A stretch of DNA of 34,927 bases from an uncultured bacterium (GCA_903921365.1 CAIXPS010000247.1:1-34927); one strand, 5' to 3'. Shown: positions 7,805 to 18,492, counted from the stretch's first letter. The notes: generated from the sequence alone by a model not told the origin. Numbers and translations: made by a program.

Positions 7805-9100
7805 TCAGCTCATGCGCGCGATGCTGATGAGCGCCCGTTCCGCGCCGGAAATCGTGTCCTCAATGTCCTTGTCGCTGTGTGCCGAAGACATGAACCCGGC
7901 TTCAAACTGCGACGGCGCCAGATAGACGCCGCTCTCCAACATCGACTGGAAGAACACCGCATAGCGCTGTGTGTTCGCCGCCTTGGCGGTGCTCCAGTTG
8001 GTTACCGGTTCAGGTGTGAAGAACACTGTGGACATACTCCCGACCCGTTGCACTACAACAGGCACGCCGACGCTCTGCGCAACCGCCGTTATTCCTGCCC
8101 CCAGTTTGGCTGCACGCGCTTGGATGGCGCCCCATACGCCGGGCTGCTGCAGTTCGGATAGCGTCTCAATCCCCGCTACCATCGCCAGCGGATTGCCAGA
8201 GAGCGTGCCTGCCTGGTACATTGGCCCCGCTGGCGCAACCATCTGCATGATGTCGCGCCGTCCGCCATATGCGCCGACAGGCAAACCACCCCCGATCACT
8301 TTCCCCAGCGCTGTCAGATCGGGCGTGATACCGTACAGCGCCTGCGCACCGCCCGGATGAACCCTGAAGCCGGTCATCACTTCGTCGAAGATCAACAGCG
8401 ATCCATACGCCGAGGTGATATCGCGCAGATCGCGTAGATATCCGTCTGCCGGCGCCACGACGCCCATATTGCCTGCGACTGGTTCGACGATGATGGCGGC
8501 AATCTCGCGAGGATAGTGTTCGAACAGTCGTTCCACAGCGCCAATGTCGTTGTAAGGCGCAGTCATAGTGTCTGCCACAGTCGCGGCTGGAACACCCGGC
8601 GAATCCGGCAGACCAAGCGTCGCCACGCCAGAACCCGCTTTCACCAGCAGCATGTCCGCATGCCCGTGATAACACCCTTCAAATTTAACGATCTTGCTGC
8701 GCCCTGTGAACGCGCGCGCCAACCGCAGCGCGCTCATCGTTGCCTCTGTGCCGGAATTGACGAACCGCAACATTTCGATCTTTGGCATGGCTTGTTGGAT
8801 CAGCTTAGCCAGGTAATTCTCGCGCGGGTTTGGCGCCCCATAACTCGTGCCACGTGAGACGGCATCAATCAGCGCGGCCACGACGCGCGGGTGCGCATGG
8901 CCGAGGATGAGCGGCCCCCACGACAGCACGTAGTCGATATAGCGATTGCCGTCCACGTCAAACATATAGGCGCCCTGGCCGCGCTCGATAAAACGCGGTG
9001 TTCCGCCGACTGCGCGAAACGCCCGCACGGGTGAGTTGACGCCGCCAGGGAAAAGATTCAAGGCTTCAGTAAAAAGTTGCTGTGATCGCTCTGTATTCAT
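7805..9100 (-). CDS. hemL: Glutamate-1-semialdehyde 2,1-aminomutase
   Basis: HemL is a PLP enzyme converting glutamate-1-semialdehyde to 5-aminolevulinate, the second step of the C5 route. The 431-residue protein shows [11 protein letters not shown] near the start, [12 protein letters not shown], the PLP-binding [10 protein letters not shown], and the Schiff-base lysine K267 in [16 protein letters not shown]. Length and motifs are canonical. It is the last gene of the heme operon, and its ATG overlaps the hemG stop as ATGA. It is separated from its substrate supplier HemA by the whole operon, an unusual order since the two act consecutively. It ends 21 bases from the convergent kinase-ApbE gene, with no clear terminator between. 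Confidence 0.97.
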   Translation of the reverse strand: MNTERSQQLFTEALNLFPGGVNSPVRAFRAVGGTPRFIERGQGAYMFDVDGNRYIDYVLSWGPLILGHAHPRVVAALIDAVSRGTSYGAPNPRENYLAKLIQQAMPKIEMLRFVNSGTEATMSALRLARAFTGRSKIVKFEGCYHGHADMLLVKAGSGVATLGLPDSPGVPAATVADTMTAPYNDIGAVERLFEHYPREIAAIIVEPVAGNMGVVAPADGYLRDLRDITSAYGSLLIFDEVMTGFRVHPGGAQALYGITPDLTALGKVIGGGLPVGAYGGRRDIMQMVAPAGPMYQAGTLSGNPLAMVAGIETLSELQQPGVWGAIQARAAKLGAGITAVAQSVGVPVVVQRVGSMSTVFFTPEPVTNWSTAKAANTQRYAVFFQSMLESGVYLAPSQFEAGFMSSAHSDKDIEDTISGAERALISIARMS

Positions 9101-10548
9101 GCTGTGTGTTCCGCCTGGGCAGTAGGATGGGTTTGAGTATAGGCCAGCGCCTGTGTGGCTGTCTTCTCACCAGAGGCAATGCAATCGGGAATGCCAATCC
9201 CGCGATACGCAGCGCCAGCGAAGAACAGCCCCGGAAGCGCTTCAGAGCAGCTCTCTATCGCACTCACGCGTTCGAGATGCCCCAGCGTGTATTGCGGCAT
9301 CGCCATCGGCCAGCGGAATACGTAGTGCATTTGCGGTGGCGCAGTGATGCCCAGGACGCTGCGTAGTTCGTCCCGCACCATCTGTATCAATTCGTCGTCG
9401 GTCCGATTCAACACATCTTCCTGTCCGGCGCGACCGATAAAGGCGCGAATAAGCGCGAATCCTTCCGGTGCGCGATGCGGGAACTTTGTTGAGGTCCATG
9501 TGCACGCCAGCACCGGCCGCCCCTCGCTACGCGGGACGATATATCCATGCGCATCGAGCGGCACGGGCACTTGGCTCAGCGGATAGACAACCGACACCGT
9601 TGCCGTCGACGCGTAGGGAATCTGGCGCAACGCGGCTGCGGCTTGTGCGTCCAATGAACCGATAAGCTCAGCCGTGACAAACGCCGGCGTTGCCAGGATG
9701 ACGGCGTCAACCGTCACGGGGTTATCACCTGCAATTGCCACTTCGTAACCCGTCTGCCACGGTATGCGTTTGACGCTTGTCACGCGCGTGCACAACCGAA
9801 CATCGACATCGTTCAGCTCCGCCGCGATCTTTTCAGTGATCTCGGCGAGACCGCTTTGGAGCGTCAGAAATGCGGGCCAGCGCTTCGCCGGCTGTGTCGC
9901 TTTCGGCGTCGGTTTGGACCGGGCAGCCAGCATGCTTTTAATCAAACCGCCATAGTCCAACTCGGCCTTGCGCAGGTTCGGGAATGTGGCTGCCAGGCTG
10001 AGTTGTGCGCCATCACCCGCATAGATGCCGCTCATGAGCGGTTCAATCATCCGTTCATACACTTCGCGCCCCAGACGGCGCGACACGAACGATTGCAGCG
10101 ATTCGTCCTCATCGGTCATGCGGGGAGGGATCAAGTATTCCAGTCCCATACGCAGTTTTCCGAAGGGCGAGATCAGCGGGTTTTTTAACATTGGCCCGAA
10201 ACGCGAGGGAATCAACCCCGTCAGGCCTTCAGGCAATTGATGCAGTTTTCGTCCGCGCATGATGTAGGTGCGCCGGACTTTTCCACTGGTTCCATGCAGA
10301 CGGCTCTCAAGCCCTAGTTCGCGACACAATCCCAGCCCGCGCGGTTTGTATGACAGAAAAGAATCCGGCCCACCTTCGATGACAAAGCCGTCCGCTCGCT
10401 GCGTTCTGATTTTGCCGCCCAGTTCATCGGCGCTCTCAATCAGCGTCAAATCGACATCGGCGTTGTGCTGACGTAGCTGCCGCGCAGCAGCCAGCCCAGT
10501 AATCCCGCCGCCGACAATGACCACCCGTTTACGTTGTTGCAGTGTCAT
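9097..10548 (-). CDS. hemG: Protoporphyrinogen/coproporphyrinogen oxidase, HemY type
   Basis: This FAD flavoprotein removes six electrons from a porphyrinogen. The N-terminus has the dinucleotide-binding fold [17 protein letters not shown] followed about 20 residues on by a terminal acidic residue ([16 protein letters not shown]). The C-terminus has the closing FAD motif [19 protein letters not shown]. The ATG at 10548 was chosen over the TTG at 10554 because it forms an ATGA overlap with hemH, giving 483 residues. The gene is homologous to Bacillus hemY/cgoX rather than to the small E. coli HemG. Since hemQ is in the same operon, the likely substrate is coproporphyrinogen III (a CgoX role); that is inferred from context. 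Oxygen is the usual acceptor. Confidence 0.95.
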   Translation of the reverse strand: MTLQQRKRVVIVGGGITGLAAARQLRQHNADVDLTLIESADELGGKIRTQRADGFVIEGGPDSFLSYKPRGLGLCRELGLESRLHGTSGKVRRTYIMRGRKLHQLPEGLTGLIPSRFGPMLKNPLISPFGKLRMGLEYLIPPRMTDEDESLQSFVSRRLGREVYERMIEPLMSGIYAGDGAQLSLAATFPNLRKAELDYGGLIKSMLAARSKPTPKATQPAKRWPAFLTLQSGLAEITEKIAAELNDVDVRLCTRVTSVKRIPWQTGYEVAIAGDNPVTVDAVILATPAFVTAELIGSLDAQAAAALRQIPYASTATVSVVYPLSQVPVPLDAHGYIVPRSEGRPVLACTWTSTKFPHRAPEGFALIRAFIGRAGQEDVLNRTDDELIQMVRDELRSVLGITAPPQMHYVFRWPMAMPQYTLGHLERVSAIESCSEALPGLFFAGAAYRGIGIPDCIASGEKTATQALAYTQTHPTAQAEHTA

Positions 10549-11471
10549 AGCCAACCTGCCTGCTGTGCCTCATCACGAACCAAACCAGCTAACCCGGCAA
10601 TCATGGCGGGCGCCGCATTGAGCATCTCAATGCGCTCAAGTTGCAGACCCAACGTGCGGGCTTGTCTTTGCAGCACCACGTCGATGTCGTATAGGATCTC
10701 GACGTGTTCGCAAACAAAGCCTATCGGCGCGATCAACACATTCTTTTGCCCAGCCGCCGCCAGTTGGGTGACCACCTGTGCGACATCCGGGCCCAGCCAT
10801 GGATCGGGCGTCATCGCCGCCGACTGGTATGCGAAATGATGCTCGCCGTGGTATGAGCCGAGACGTTCGATAACGGCTGCGACTGTGGCCTGCAACTGTC
10901 CGGGATAGGGGTCGTTCCACGTCAGAATGCGTTCGGGCAGGCTGTGCGCGGTGAAGACAACAGGGACGCGCATTCGCGCGTCGGCTGGGAAATGCTGCAA
11001 TGCAGTGCGGACGTGGTCCGCCAGTGCATCCAGGTATCCCGGCAACAGGTGCCACTGTTCAATCTGGCGCAGGGCAATAGGTGATTGCGCCTCATCGACT
11101 TTTTTGTAATAGACGCCGACGCTCATGCGCGAGTAATGCGGCGCCATCACCAGCCCGATGGCGCGATCGATGCCAGCGCCAGCCATTTCTGCCAGCACAT
11201 CCTTGATGTAGGGATGCCAGTGCCGCATCCCAGTATACAGACGAAACGCCTTCTGCTCAGGATCAAGCGCGTTCTGAAGCGCCGAGGCCTGCGCAAGTGT
11301 CTTTTCCAGGATCGGCGAGCGCCCGCCAATCTCACGATAGCGCTCACGCACTTCCGCAATTGCTACCGGTGATGTCGCGCGACCTCCGCGCACATCCATC
11401 AGATACGGCGCCACATCCTCCAGTTTGTCCGGCCCGCCGTAGGCCATCACAAAAACACCAATGGGGGTCAT
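10545..11471 (-). CDS. hemH: Ferrochelatase, probably coproporphyrin type
   Basis: HemH inserts Fe(II) into the porphyrin. The 308-residue product has GMRHWHPYIKD, the catalytic H176 in VFTAHSLPERI, YQSAAMTPDPWLGPDV and E258 in PIGFVCEHVEILYDID, all diagnostic of the family. It has no C-terminal extension or four-cysteine [2Fe-2S] cluster, resembling short Firmicute-type enzymes. With HemQ next door the substrate is probably coproporphyrin III (CpfC role), giving coproheme; substrate choice cannot be read from the sequence. The ATG overlaps the hemE stop (ATGA), and the stop overlaps the hemG start, so translation is coupled. Confidence 0.96.
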   Translation of the reverse strand: MTPIGVFVMAYGGPDKLEDVAPYLMDVRGGRATSPVAIAEVRERYREIGGRSPILEKTLAQASALQNALDPEQKAFRLYTGMRHWHPYIKDVLAEMAGAGIDRAIGLVMAPHYSRMSVGVYYKKVDEAQSPIALRQIEQWHLLPGYLDALADHVRTALQHFPADARMRVPVVFTAHSLPERILTWNDPYPGQLQATVAAVIERLGSYHGEHHFAYQSAAMTPDPWLGPDVAQVVTQLAAAGQKNVLIAPIGFVCEHVEILYDIDVVLQRQARTLGLQLERIEMLNAAPAMIAGLAGLVRDEAQQAGWL

Positions 11472-12559
11472 AGTTGTATTGCCTCTTTGAACGTTAAGTT
11501 TTGAGTGAGGTCGCGGGTTGTTGCTGTGTATTCATGCACCATATCTACAACCGCCCTCACGTTATCAACCGGCGTTTCCGGCAGGATGCCATGCCCCAGG
11601 TTGAAGATGTGTCCTGGACGGCCAACCGCCTGCTGCAGGATCCGACGCACCCGTTTCTCGATTTCGTCTCGCGGCGCCAGCAACGCCACCGGGTCGAGGT
11701 TGCCCTGAATGGCAACGTCCGCGCCAAGCTGCCGCCATGCCCAGTCCAGCGGCGCCCGCCAGTCCACACCAATCACCGTCCCGCCTGCTGCTTTCATCTG
11801 CTGCAGGAAAGCCGATGCGCCGGTTGCAAAATGGATGGTTGGCACGCTGGTTAAGCGCGGATCGCAAAGGACGGCGCGTGAATACGGGAGCACGTAGGCC
11901 GTGTAGTCGTCATGGCTGAGCGCGCCAGCCCAGCTGTCGAATAGCTGCGCCACCTGTGCGCCGGACGCGACCTGACAGGCCAGATAATCGGCCACCACGC
12001 GCGCGAGCTTGCCCATGAGCATATGCCATGTGTCTGGCGCGTGGTACATCATCTGCTTCGTCTTCACATAGTTGCGCGAGGATCCACCCTCGATGATATA
12101 ACTCGCCAATGTAAATGGCGCGCCGGCGAATCCAATCAGGGGGATGCGGCCCGCGAGTTCACGCCGAACGAGCCGAACGGTTTCCATGACATAGGCAAGC
12201 GATTCCATCGGCGCCACATCGTCACGCAAGACAACCACATCGGCTTCGGTGCGCACCGGGTTCTCGATGACAGGCCCCTCGCCCTCAGCAAAGTGCAGCC
12301 GGATGCCCATCGGGATCAGCGGGAGCAAAATGTCGGCAAAGAGGATGGCGGCATCCACGCCCAGCGATTTCACTGGCTGCATCGTCACTTCTGCAGCGAG
12401 TTCAGGTTGGCGGCATATCTCCAGCAAGGTATACCGCGCGCGTATAGCGCGGTATTCGGGCATATAACGCCCAGCCTGGCGCATAAACCAGATCGGCGTA
12501 ACGTCGGCAGGTTGCATCGCGCAGGCGCGTAGAAACCGGGATGTAACGGGTTCAGCCAT
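11468..12559 (-). CDS. hemE: Uroporphyrinogen decarboxylase
   Basis: HemE decarboxylates the four acetate side chains of uroporphyrinogen III to give coproporphyrinogen III. The 363-residue protein has the signature PIWFMRQAGRYMPEYR with substrate-binding R27 and R31, the active-site D76 in ILFADILLP, GFAGAPFTLASYIIEG, and the C-terminal FNLGHGILPETPVDNV. The ATG at 12559 was chosen over a GTG at 12568: it forms a TAATG overlap with the hemQ stop and has GTGGGA just upstream. Its product is the branch point used by the coproporphyrin route encoded around it. Confidence 0.97.
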   Translation of the reverse strand: MAEPVTSRFLRACAMQPADVTPIWFMRQAGRYMPEYRAIRARYTLLEICRQPELAAEVTMQPVKSLGVDAAILFADILLPLIPMGIRLHFAEGEGPVIENPVRTEADVVVLRDDVAPMESLAYVMETVRLVRRELAGRIPLIGFAGAPFTLASYIIEGGSSRNYVKTKQMMYHAPDTWHMLMGKLARVVADYLACQVASGAQVAQLFDSWAGALSHDDYTAYVLPYSRAVLCDPRLTSVPTIHFATGASAFLQQMKAAGGTVIGVDWRAPLDWAWRQLGADVAIQGNLDPVALLAPRDEIEKRVRRILQQAVGRPGHIFNLGHGILPETPVDNVRAVVDMVHEYTATTRDLTQNLTFKEAIQL

Positions 12560-13248
12560 TATTCCCACAGCGCGAGCGTCTCCTCGGCAGAATGGTAAAT
12601 CGCCATATGGAGCGGTGTGTCACGCTCGGTATAGCGGCGACCCTCGGTGCTGCGCAGCTCGTTAACCAGGTCTGAGAAGCGGGTCAGGTCATCCATCTCG
12701 TACACGACGACGAACTCCTGGTTCTGCACCCCGAAGGAATAGAGCAGCAGCTGGGTAATGTCCTCGTACTGTTTGCCGATGCGGATATGCTCATTCATCA
12801 TGCCCTGCCGCGCTTCACGGCTCATCATGTACCAGCTTGTCGTCTTGACGAATGGGTACGCGACCAGATAGGGCTTCCGCTCCGTGCTGAATGGGTCAAT
12901 CTCCTGTGTAGAACGTGTCTTTGTATACTGGGAGGGTCGCGTATAGCCCCACAGCACATCCACTGGATTGAGATAAGCGCGATAGGGGTTGATCGCGCGC
13001 GCCAGCTTGTCAAAGAACGCCGCTGTATCGTATGATGCCACGATAGGCGCTGCAGTCCAGAGCAGCATATCGCTGCCGCTCTCCGCAGGTGATACCTGGT
13101 AAAGGTTCACCATCGGCACGCTGGCGCGCAAAGCACGCAGCCATTCCCGGTGCAGGTCGGCGCGCGCGCCAGGCGCAAGCGCCCAATAAGCTTCTTTCCA
13201 GGCATAGAACCCGAAATGGCTCAGGGTTCGCGGTGTTTCTTCAGGCAT
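12559..13248 (-). CDS. hemQ: Coproheme decarboxylase (chlorite dismutase-like)
   Basis: HemQ/ChdC turns Fe-coproporphyrin III into heme b by two peroxide-dependent decarboxylations. The 229-residue protein has the catalytic tyrosine Y131 in YPFVKTTSWYMM and the proximal heme ligand H154 in MMNEHIRIGKQY. The YPF form and short loop match actinobacterial rather than Firmicute members, which read YPM with a longer loop. No arginine/histidine arrangement of true chlorite dismutases was recognised, so chlorite detoxification is unlikely. The ATG at 13248 is preceded by GAGGAG and overlaps the end of the radical SAM gene by 8 bases. It lies between hemE and a second possible coproheme decarboxylase. 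Confidence 0.93.
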   Translation of the reverse strand: MPEETPRTLSHFGFYAWKEAYWALAPGARADLHREWLRALRASVPMVNLYQVSPAESGSDMLLWTAAPIVASYDTAAFFDKLARAINPYRAYLNPVDVLWGYTRPSQYTKTRSTQEIDPFSTERKPYLVAYPFVKTTSWYMMSREARQGMMNEHIRIGKQYEDITQLLLYSFGVQNQEFVVVYEMDDLTRFSDLVNELRSTEGRRYTERDTPLHMAIYHSAEETLALWE

Positions 13249-14425
13249 TCTTCACTCCTCTTTCCTTTGGTTCATAGATACACACAGGGTCGCTTTCGAG
13301 ATAATCACCGGTCAAAGCAAATGCCCTGCCGCGTTGTCCGCCGCACACCACGCGATAGTCGCACCGTCCGCATTTGCCTTTGAGCAGATCGGGATCGCGC
13401 AGCGCTTTGAACGTTGGATGATGGCGATAGACTTCCACCACATCGCTGTCACGCACGTTGTCAACCGGGATAGGCAGGAATCCGGATGGCATGATGTCAC
13501 CGACGTGAGAGACAAACAAAAAGCCGCGCCCATCGTTCACGCCTTTCACGGGTCGGTTCAGTCCATCAGCATACTGGAAACCCGCGCCACGAATGTCGGC
13601 GCCATGCGCGTGATCGTGGTCGCTTACTCCTGCCTTCTGTGCCTCTTCCCGTTTTCGTTCAATGGCGACCCGGCGATACATTGGCGCCGCCGTCGTTTTG
13701 ATGTCAAACGGCGCGGTCTGGGCAAGGTCATACAGCCAGTTGAACAGGCGCTCGTGTTCCTGCGCCGAGATCATGTAGCGCGCCTGTGCGCGCCCGGTGG
13801 GCACCAGGAAAAACAGACTCCATTGCACCGCGCCGATCTCCTGGAGAAACGCCACCATCTCAGGCAGGAGGTGCTGGTTGTGGTTAGCAACCGTCGTATT
13901 GATCTGCGCCGCCAGCCCGATTGATTGGGCAGCGTGCGCAATCGCCCTGGTGCGTTTCCATGAGCCGGGCGCCTGTCGAAACCCGTCATGGATTTCCTCG
14001 GTTGGCGCATCAAGACTGAGCGCAATACGCCGTATTCCGGCTGCCTGCGCCTGTTGCAATCGTTCGACCGTTGGCAGCGCAGTGGCCGTGGGTGTGAGCG
14101 AGCAACGCAATCCCTGGTCGGTCGCATACTGGATTAACTCAAACAAGTCCGGCCGCATCATAGGATCCCCACCCGTGAAAATGAGTATCGGGTTGCCAAA
14201 CGTTTTGAATCGGTCGATGAGATGCTTCGCCTCGCCAGTCGTTAATTCCCGGCTATCACGGTGATGCTGCGCATTCGCCCGGCAATGGATGCAACTGTAT
14301 GCGCAAGCGCGCGTGACTTCCCACGCGATTGTGAACGGCGCCAGATCGAAATCGGCCTCAATCATGTGTTGATCGTGACCGTGGCGCTCGCGGGCAGCGT
14401 CGGGTGCAAGTTTCATATGAGCCAT
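13241..14425 (-). CDS. AhbD/NirJ-like radical SAM-SPASM protein, possible oxygen-independent coproheme decarboxylase
   Basis: The 394-residue protein has the radical SAM cluster motif Cx3Cx2C at C41, C45 and C48 ([13 protein letters not shown]), the SAM-binding FTGGDPMMR, and a SPASM-type C-terminal cluster region with C352, C355, C361 and C382 ([14 protein letters not shown]). This architecture is shared by AhbD, which oxidatively decarboxylates coproheme to heme without oxygen, NirJ of heme d1 synthesis, and peptide maturases. Position inside the heme operon, directly before hemQ, favours a heme role, but substrate and reaction are inferred. The ATG at 14425 is backed by a strong AAGGAGG 7 bases upstream; the later ATG at 14416 is too far from it. 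A His/Asp-rich stretch near 269-275 is an odd insertion. It overlaps hemB by 13 bases. Confidence 0.85.
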   Translation of the reverse strand: MAHMKLAPDAARERHGHDQHMIEADFDLAPFTIAWEVTRACAYSCIHCRANAQHHRDSRELTTGEAKHLIDRFKTFGNPILIFTGGDPMMRPDLFELIQYATDQGLRCSLTPTATALPTVERLQQAQAAGIRRIALSLDAPTEEIHDGFRQAPGSWKRTRAIAHAAQSIGLAAQINTTVANHNQHLLPEMVAFLQEIGAVQWSLFFLVPTGRAQARYMISAQEHERLFNWLYDLAQTAPFDIKTTAAPMYRRVAIERKREEAQKAGVSDHDHAHGADIRGAGFQYADGLNRPVKGVNDGRGFLFVSHVGDIMPSGFLPIPVDNVRDSDVVEVYRHHPTFKALRDPDLLKGKCGRCDYRVVCGGQRGRAFALTGDYLESDPVCIYEPKERGVKNA

Positions 14426-15456
14426 TGGGCAGCCTCCTTGGCATGATAGGTAATGATGAGATCGGCGCCGGCGCGCTGGATGCCTGTGAGCGTTTCAAGC
14501 ACCGCCTGCTGTTCGTTCAACCAGCCATTCGCCGCAGCCGCTTTGATCATGGCATACTCACCGCTCACGTTGTACGCAGCCAGCGGCAGCGCCTCAAAGC
14601 GCTCGCGGATCATGCGGATGATGTCGAGGTATGCCAGCGCCGGCTTGACCATCAGCATATCCGCGCCTTCCGCCACATCCAGGGCGGTTTCACGCAGCGC
14701 CTCGCGCGCGTTAGCCGGATCCATCTGGTGGCTGCGGCGGTCGCCAAATTTGGGGGCGCCCTGCGCAGCGTCACGGAACGGGCCGTAAAAAGCTGATGCG
14801 TACTTGGTGGAATACGACAAGATGGCAAGATGCTCGAAACCGCGCGCATCAAGGCCGGCGCGGATGGCGCGCACCATCCCATCCAGCATGCCCGACGGCG
14901 CCACGATGTCAGCCCCTGCTTCGGCATGCGATACGGCTACATCCGCCAGTATCTTGAGCGTTTCCGCATTTAGAACATAACCCTCCGGCAGATGTGGATA
15001 AGGTCGCAGATCGCCGCCCGTGTTTAATACACCGCAATGACCATGATCCGTGTACTCGCACAGGCACACATCCGTAATCACGACCATCTCCGGCACAGCT
15101 TTCTTGATGATCGTCACCGCTTGCTGCACGGCGCCATCCGGCGCGCAACTCTCAGTTCCGGTTGCATCCTTATGATCCGGAAGGCCGAACAAAAGCACCG
15201 CCGGGATACCCAGTCGGGCAATCGATTCTGCCTCAGCGGCCAGCAGATCGGGCGACCATTGGAATACACCCGGCATGGACGCTACTTCACGCTTCAATCT
15301 CTGCCCATGCGTCACGAACAGCGGGTAGATGAAATCACCTGCGGAGAGGCTGGTTTCACGCACCATCGCGCGTATCGCGGGTGAGATGCGCAAGCGTCGC
15401 GGCTGTGCTGCCGCGCCAGCCGTGAGTTCCCGGGAATGCGCTGTCAAGTGTGTCAT
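14413..15456 (-). CDS. hemB: Porphobilinogen synthase (delta-aminolevulinic acid dehydratase)
   Basis: HemB condenses two 5-aminolevulinate molecules to porphobilinogen. The 347-residue protein has the zinc-type triad C131, C133 and C141 ([14 protein letters not shown]), so it is a Zn enzyme rather than the Asp-rich Mg form. The two Schiff-base lysines are K218 ([13 protein letters not shown]) and K271 ([12 protein letters not shown]). A YPLFVTHG motif is present near residue 44. The ATG overlaps the hemD stop (ATGA). The last 13 bases overlap the radical SAM gene, whose ribosome-binding site lies within hemB. Confidence 0.97.
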   Translation of the reverse strand: MTHLTAHSRELTAGAAAQPRRLRISPAIRAMVRETSLSAGDFIYPLFVTHGQRLKREVASMPGVFQWSPDLLAAEAESIARLGIPAVLLFGLPDHKDATGTESCAPDGAVQQAVTIIKKAVPEMVVITDVCLCEYTDHGHCGVLNTGGDLRPYPHLPEGYVLNAETLKILADVAVSHAEAGADIVAPSGMLDGMVRAIRAGLDARGFEHLAILSYSTKYASAFYGPFRDAAQGAPKFGDRRSHQMDPANAREALRETALDVAEGADMLMVKPALAYLDIIRMIRERFEALPLAAYNVSGEYAMIKAAAANGWLNEQQAVLETLTGIQRAGADLIITYHAKEAAQWLI

Positions 15457-16244
15457 TGTTTATACTCCTGCGATTGCTGAGCCTGTTGAAAATGGTTGAC
15501 CAGCGCCTGCACAAGCCCGTCTGTCGTGTACTCACTGGCGACGATATTGACTGTGAAGCCCAGATCACAAGCAGTTTGCGCAGTGATGGGGCCGATGCAC
15601 GCGATAACAACCCTCCCGGTCGACATAATATGGCCAGCAAGATATACGAAATTACGCACCGTGGACGAACTCGTGAACAGAATGGCATCGACGCCCTGCC
15701 GCAATTCGGCAAGCGCGCGTGGATCTGGCGCCGGGGAAACCGTGCGATAGGTAACAACCTCATCCACGATCGCGCCCCGCCGCCGGAGTTCAACCGCCAG
15801 CGCTTCGCGCGCGATCTCCGCGCGCGGCAGCAGGACATGTTTACCATCGACATCGCCGATACCTGCTGCTATCGCCTCCGCGATGTATTCGGATGGGACA
15901 AAGTGCGGGACTATACCGCGTTCCTCCAGCGCCCGCGCGGTTGCCGGGCCGATGGCAGCCATCGCCACATCCCGCATGCGGTTTGTGGGCGCGTCTGTGG
16001 CCTCCATGCGTTGCCAGAATGCGCTCACGCCGTTCACGCTCGTGAAGATAATCCAGTCATAAACATCCACATGAGCAATGGCTTGATCGAGCAGGATGGG
16101 ATCATTAATAGGTGCGATCTCGATAGCTGGCAGCGCGATGGCCTGTGCGCCCAGTGCCGTGAGCCGGCTTAGCAGCGCATCTGCCTGCGCGCGCGCCCGC
16201 GTGATCAGCACGCGGCGACCTTGGAGTGGAAGCATCGTCGTCAC
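15453..16244 (-). CDS. hemD: Uroporphyrinogen-III synthase
   Basis: HemD closes hydroxymethylbilane with inversion of ring D to give uroporphyrinogen III. The family is weakly conserved, but the 263-residue product has the expected two-lobed pattern: [18 protein letters not shown] at the start, [50 protein letters not shown] and [15 protein letters not shown]. It lies between hemC and hemB with ATGA overlaps on both sides, as expected for an enzyme that must act on the unstable HemC product. It is not fused to a methyltransferase, so there is no sign here of a siroheme branch. Confidence 0.94.
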   Translation of the reverse strand: MTTMLPLQGRRVLITRARAQADALLSRLTALGAQAIALPAIEIAPINDPILLDQAIAHVDVYDWIIFTSVNGVSAFWQRMEATDAPTNRMRDVAMAAIGPATARALEERGIVPHFVPSEYIAEAIAAGIGDVDGKHVLLPRAEIAREALAVELRRRGAIVDEVVTYRTVSPAPDPRALAELRQGVDAILFTSSSTVRNFVYLAGHIMSTGRVVIACIGPITAQTACDLGFTVNIVASEYTTDGLVQALVNHFQQAQQSQEYKQ

Positions 16245-17167
16245 GATAGTGCGCCCGCACCCTTTTTAAGAGCTTCCTGCGCAAGTTCAGAACCTAACTG
16301 TACCGGGTCAACGGCTTCACCCTTAACACGAATCACCGACGTCCCATCCGACGCCGCAACCAGACCGGTCATGCCGAACCAACCAGGCCGTTCGGGTAAT
16401 TGATGCGCAAATGCCGCCACAGGGGCAGAGCATCCACCTCCAAGGAAACGCAGAAAACAACGTTCCGCAGTAACCGCCGCTCGCGTGACTGGGTCGTCAA
16501 TGACCGCCAGCAACAGGCGCGTCTCTTCATCCTCGGATCGAGATTGCAGGGCAAGCGCCGCCTGTCCGGGAGCGGGCAGCATCAACTCAAAGGGAAGATA
16601 TTCTGTGACATGGTCTTCCAGACCAAGCCGGTTCAGCCCTGCCGCGGCCAGCACGATTGCGTCATAGTCACCCTGCAGTGCTTTGCGAATGCGGGTATCG
16701 ATGTTGCCGCGCAGCGGCAGGATCGTCAGGTCGGGACGCTCTGCCTTTAATTGCACTGCGCGACGAGGGCTCGATGTGCCGACACGCGCAGACTGTGGGA
16801 GTCTGGCGAACTGCCAACCTTGCGCTGATATCAGAACGTCGCGCGCATCCTCGCGCGCCGCGATCGCAGTGAGAGCGAGATCGTTTGAACCACCGATTGG
16901 CAGATCCTTCAGCGAGTGCACGGCAAAGTCAATATACCCCGACCGCAACGCTTCTTCAAGTTGCTCCGTAAAGACACCCTTCCCGCCGATTTCGGGCAAT
17001 GACTGGGTGAGGTTACGGTCACCCGTGGTGGCAATGATTACCGTCTCACAGTGAAGGTGTGGCCACGCTTCCTGCAACCTGTCGATGATCTGTTGCGTCT
17101 GGCGTTTGGCCAGGGGCGATGGGCGTGTGCCCGCTTTCAGTGTTTTCTTCTTTGGCATTTCCATCAT
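16241..17167 (-). CDS. hemC: Hydroxymethylbilane synthase (porphobilinogen deaminase)
   Basis: HemC joins four porphobilinogens on a covalently bound dipyrromethane cofactor. From the chosen start the protein has 308 residues, with catalytic D88 (HSLKDLP), the porphyrin-acid-binding GTSSPRRAVQL, LRGNIDTRI, and the cofactor cysteine C246 in LGGGCSAPVA. The ATG at 17167 overlaps the hemA stop (ATGA), as elsewhere in this operon; the GTG at 17194 would give nine extra residues not seen in the family. It lies between hemA and hemD. Confidence 0.96.
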   Translation of the reverse strand: MMEMPKKKTLKAGTRPSPLAKRQTQQIIDRLQEAWPHLHCETVIIATTGDRNLTQSLPEIGGKGVFTEQLEEALRSGYIDFAVHSLKDLPIGGSNDLALTAIAAREDARDVLISAQGWQFARLPQSARVGTSSPRRAVQLKAERPDLTILPLRGNIDTRIRKALQGDYDAIVLAAAGLNRLGLEDHVTEYLPFELMLPAPGQAALALQSRSEDEETRLLLAVIDDPVTRAAVTAERCFLRFLGGGCSAPVAAFAHQLPERPGWFGMTGLVAASDGTSVIRVKGEAVDPVQLGSELAQEALKKGAGALS

Positions 17168-18492
17168 CGTTCGTCCTGGCCTGGCGCCTGCCACGGTTCG
17201 TCAGCGTTAAGCCCAAACAGGTATCGCACCGAATTGGCATATTCGATACCTTGTCCATCATTCGCCGCGTCACGCAGTCGAGTGGTCGGTTCATGCAACA
17301 ACTTGTTTACCAGGGCGCGCGACATGCCCTGGATATACTCGCGAGTTTTGGCGTCAAGGTCGGGCAGATGACGCAACGCCCGTTCAATCTCATGCTGACG
17401 AATGGTTTCGGCCTGCTTGCGCAGATCCGTTATAACCGGGTGAACCTGCGCGCCCCGCAGCCACCTGGCAAACTCGGAAAGTTCGTCGGTCACAATCGCT
17501 TCAACAATAGGCGCTTGCGCCTGGCGGTCTGAGATCGATCGATCAAGATGCGCCTGCAGGTCGTCCAAATTAAAGAGACGCACACCGTCAACGTCGCCCG
17601 CCGCCGGCTCGATATCTCGCGGCATGGCAATGTCGATCAGCACGAGTGGTCGATCCGGGCGTGAATGCATGGCTTGTTGTATGTGACCGTAGAGAATGAT
17701 GGGCCGCGGCGCGCCGGTGGATGTAATGATCATGTCGGCCTTACCGATGGCCTGGCTTAACTGTGATAAGTCGCATGCGACGCCGTCCCAGCGTTGCGCC
17801 AGGGCGACGGCATGCGCATGAGTGCGGTTTGCCACCGCCAGCCGCTTGATGCCGCGCGCGTGTAAAGCCTTGATGACAAGTTCAGCCATATCTCCCGCGC
17901 CGACGACAAGCACCTGTGCATCAGATAGAGTTGCCGTCCCCATCACCTGCTCCGCCAGGAGCACCGCAACCGAACCGACGCTGGACGGGTTATGACCGAT
18001 CGTTGTTTCCGTTTGAGCGCGCTTACCAACGCGGATCGCGGCGCGAAAGACCGTGGAAAGAACAGGGCCAACTGAATCTGTCGCAATGGCGGCCTCGAAT
18101 GCATCACTCACCTGGCCGAGGATCTGTGATTCGCCTAGCACCATCGACTCAAGACCTGCGGCTACCCGGCACAAGTGCCCTACGGCATCCATACCATCAT
18201 ACCGATTCACATACGGCTCAAATTGTGCGGCCTGAAGACCACTGAGTTCAGATGTAAAGCCCGCTAATGCACTGAATGAGTCGCCAATGCGATCATCGTG
18301 CGTTGCCAGGTAGAGTTCCAGCCGGTTACAGGTGGAAAGGATCGCCATCTCTGCGTCTGCGCTGATATGCGCGCGCCTCCACTGGCGAAATCGGCTTAGT
18401 GCACTGGTCACCCCTTCCTTACCGAGTGATAGTTGCTCGCGCAGCTCGATTGACGCCGTGCGATATGAAATGCTCAGGCTGAGAATAGTCAT
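17164..18492 (-). CDS. hemA: Glutamyl-tRNA reductase
   Basis: HemA reduces glutamyl-tRNA(Glu) to glutamate-1-semialdehyde, the first committed and usually regulated step of C5 heme synthesis. The 442-residue protein has active-site C55 in LSTCNRLELYLA, GLESMVLGESQILGQV, an NADPH-binding VLVVGAGDMAELV region near the middle, and a C-terminal dimerisation helix region. The ATG overlaps the stop of the upstream regulator gene as ATGA, so regulator and HemA output are coupled in translation. HemA being first among the enzymes matches its control role. Confidence 0.97.
   Translation of the reverse strand: MTILSLSISYRTASIELREQLSLGKEGVTSALSRFRQWRRAHISADAEMAILSTCNRLELYLATHDDRIGDSFSALAGFTSELSGLQAAQFEPYVNRYDGMDAVGHLCRVAAGLESMVLGESQILGQVSDAFEAAIATDSVGPVLSTVFRAAIRVGKRAQTETTIGHNPSSVGSVAVLLAEQVMGTATLSDAQVLVVGAGDMAELVIKALHARGIKRLAVANRTHAHAVALAQRWDGVACDLSQLSQAIGKADMIITSTGAPRPIILYGHIQQAMHSRPDRPLVLIDIAMPRDIEPAAGDVDGVRLFNLDDLQAHLDRSISDRQAQAPIVEAIVTDELSEFARWLRGAQVHPVITDLRKQAETIRQHEIERALRHLPDLDAKTREYIQGMSRALVNKLLHEPTTRLRDAANDGQGIEYANSVRYLFGLNADEPWQAPGQDER

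Noticed and set aside
12559-13248. Chlorite dismutase function for the HemQ-like protein
   Set aside because: The catalytic Tyr and loop match coproheme decarboxylases and the gene sits in a heme operon.
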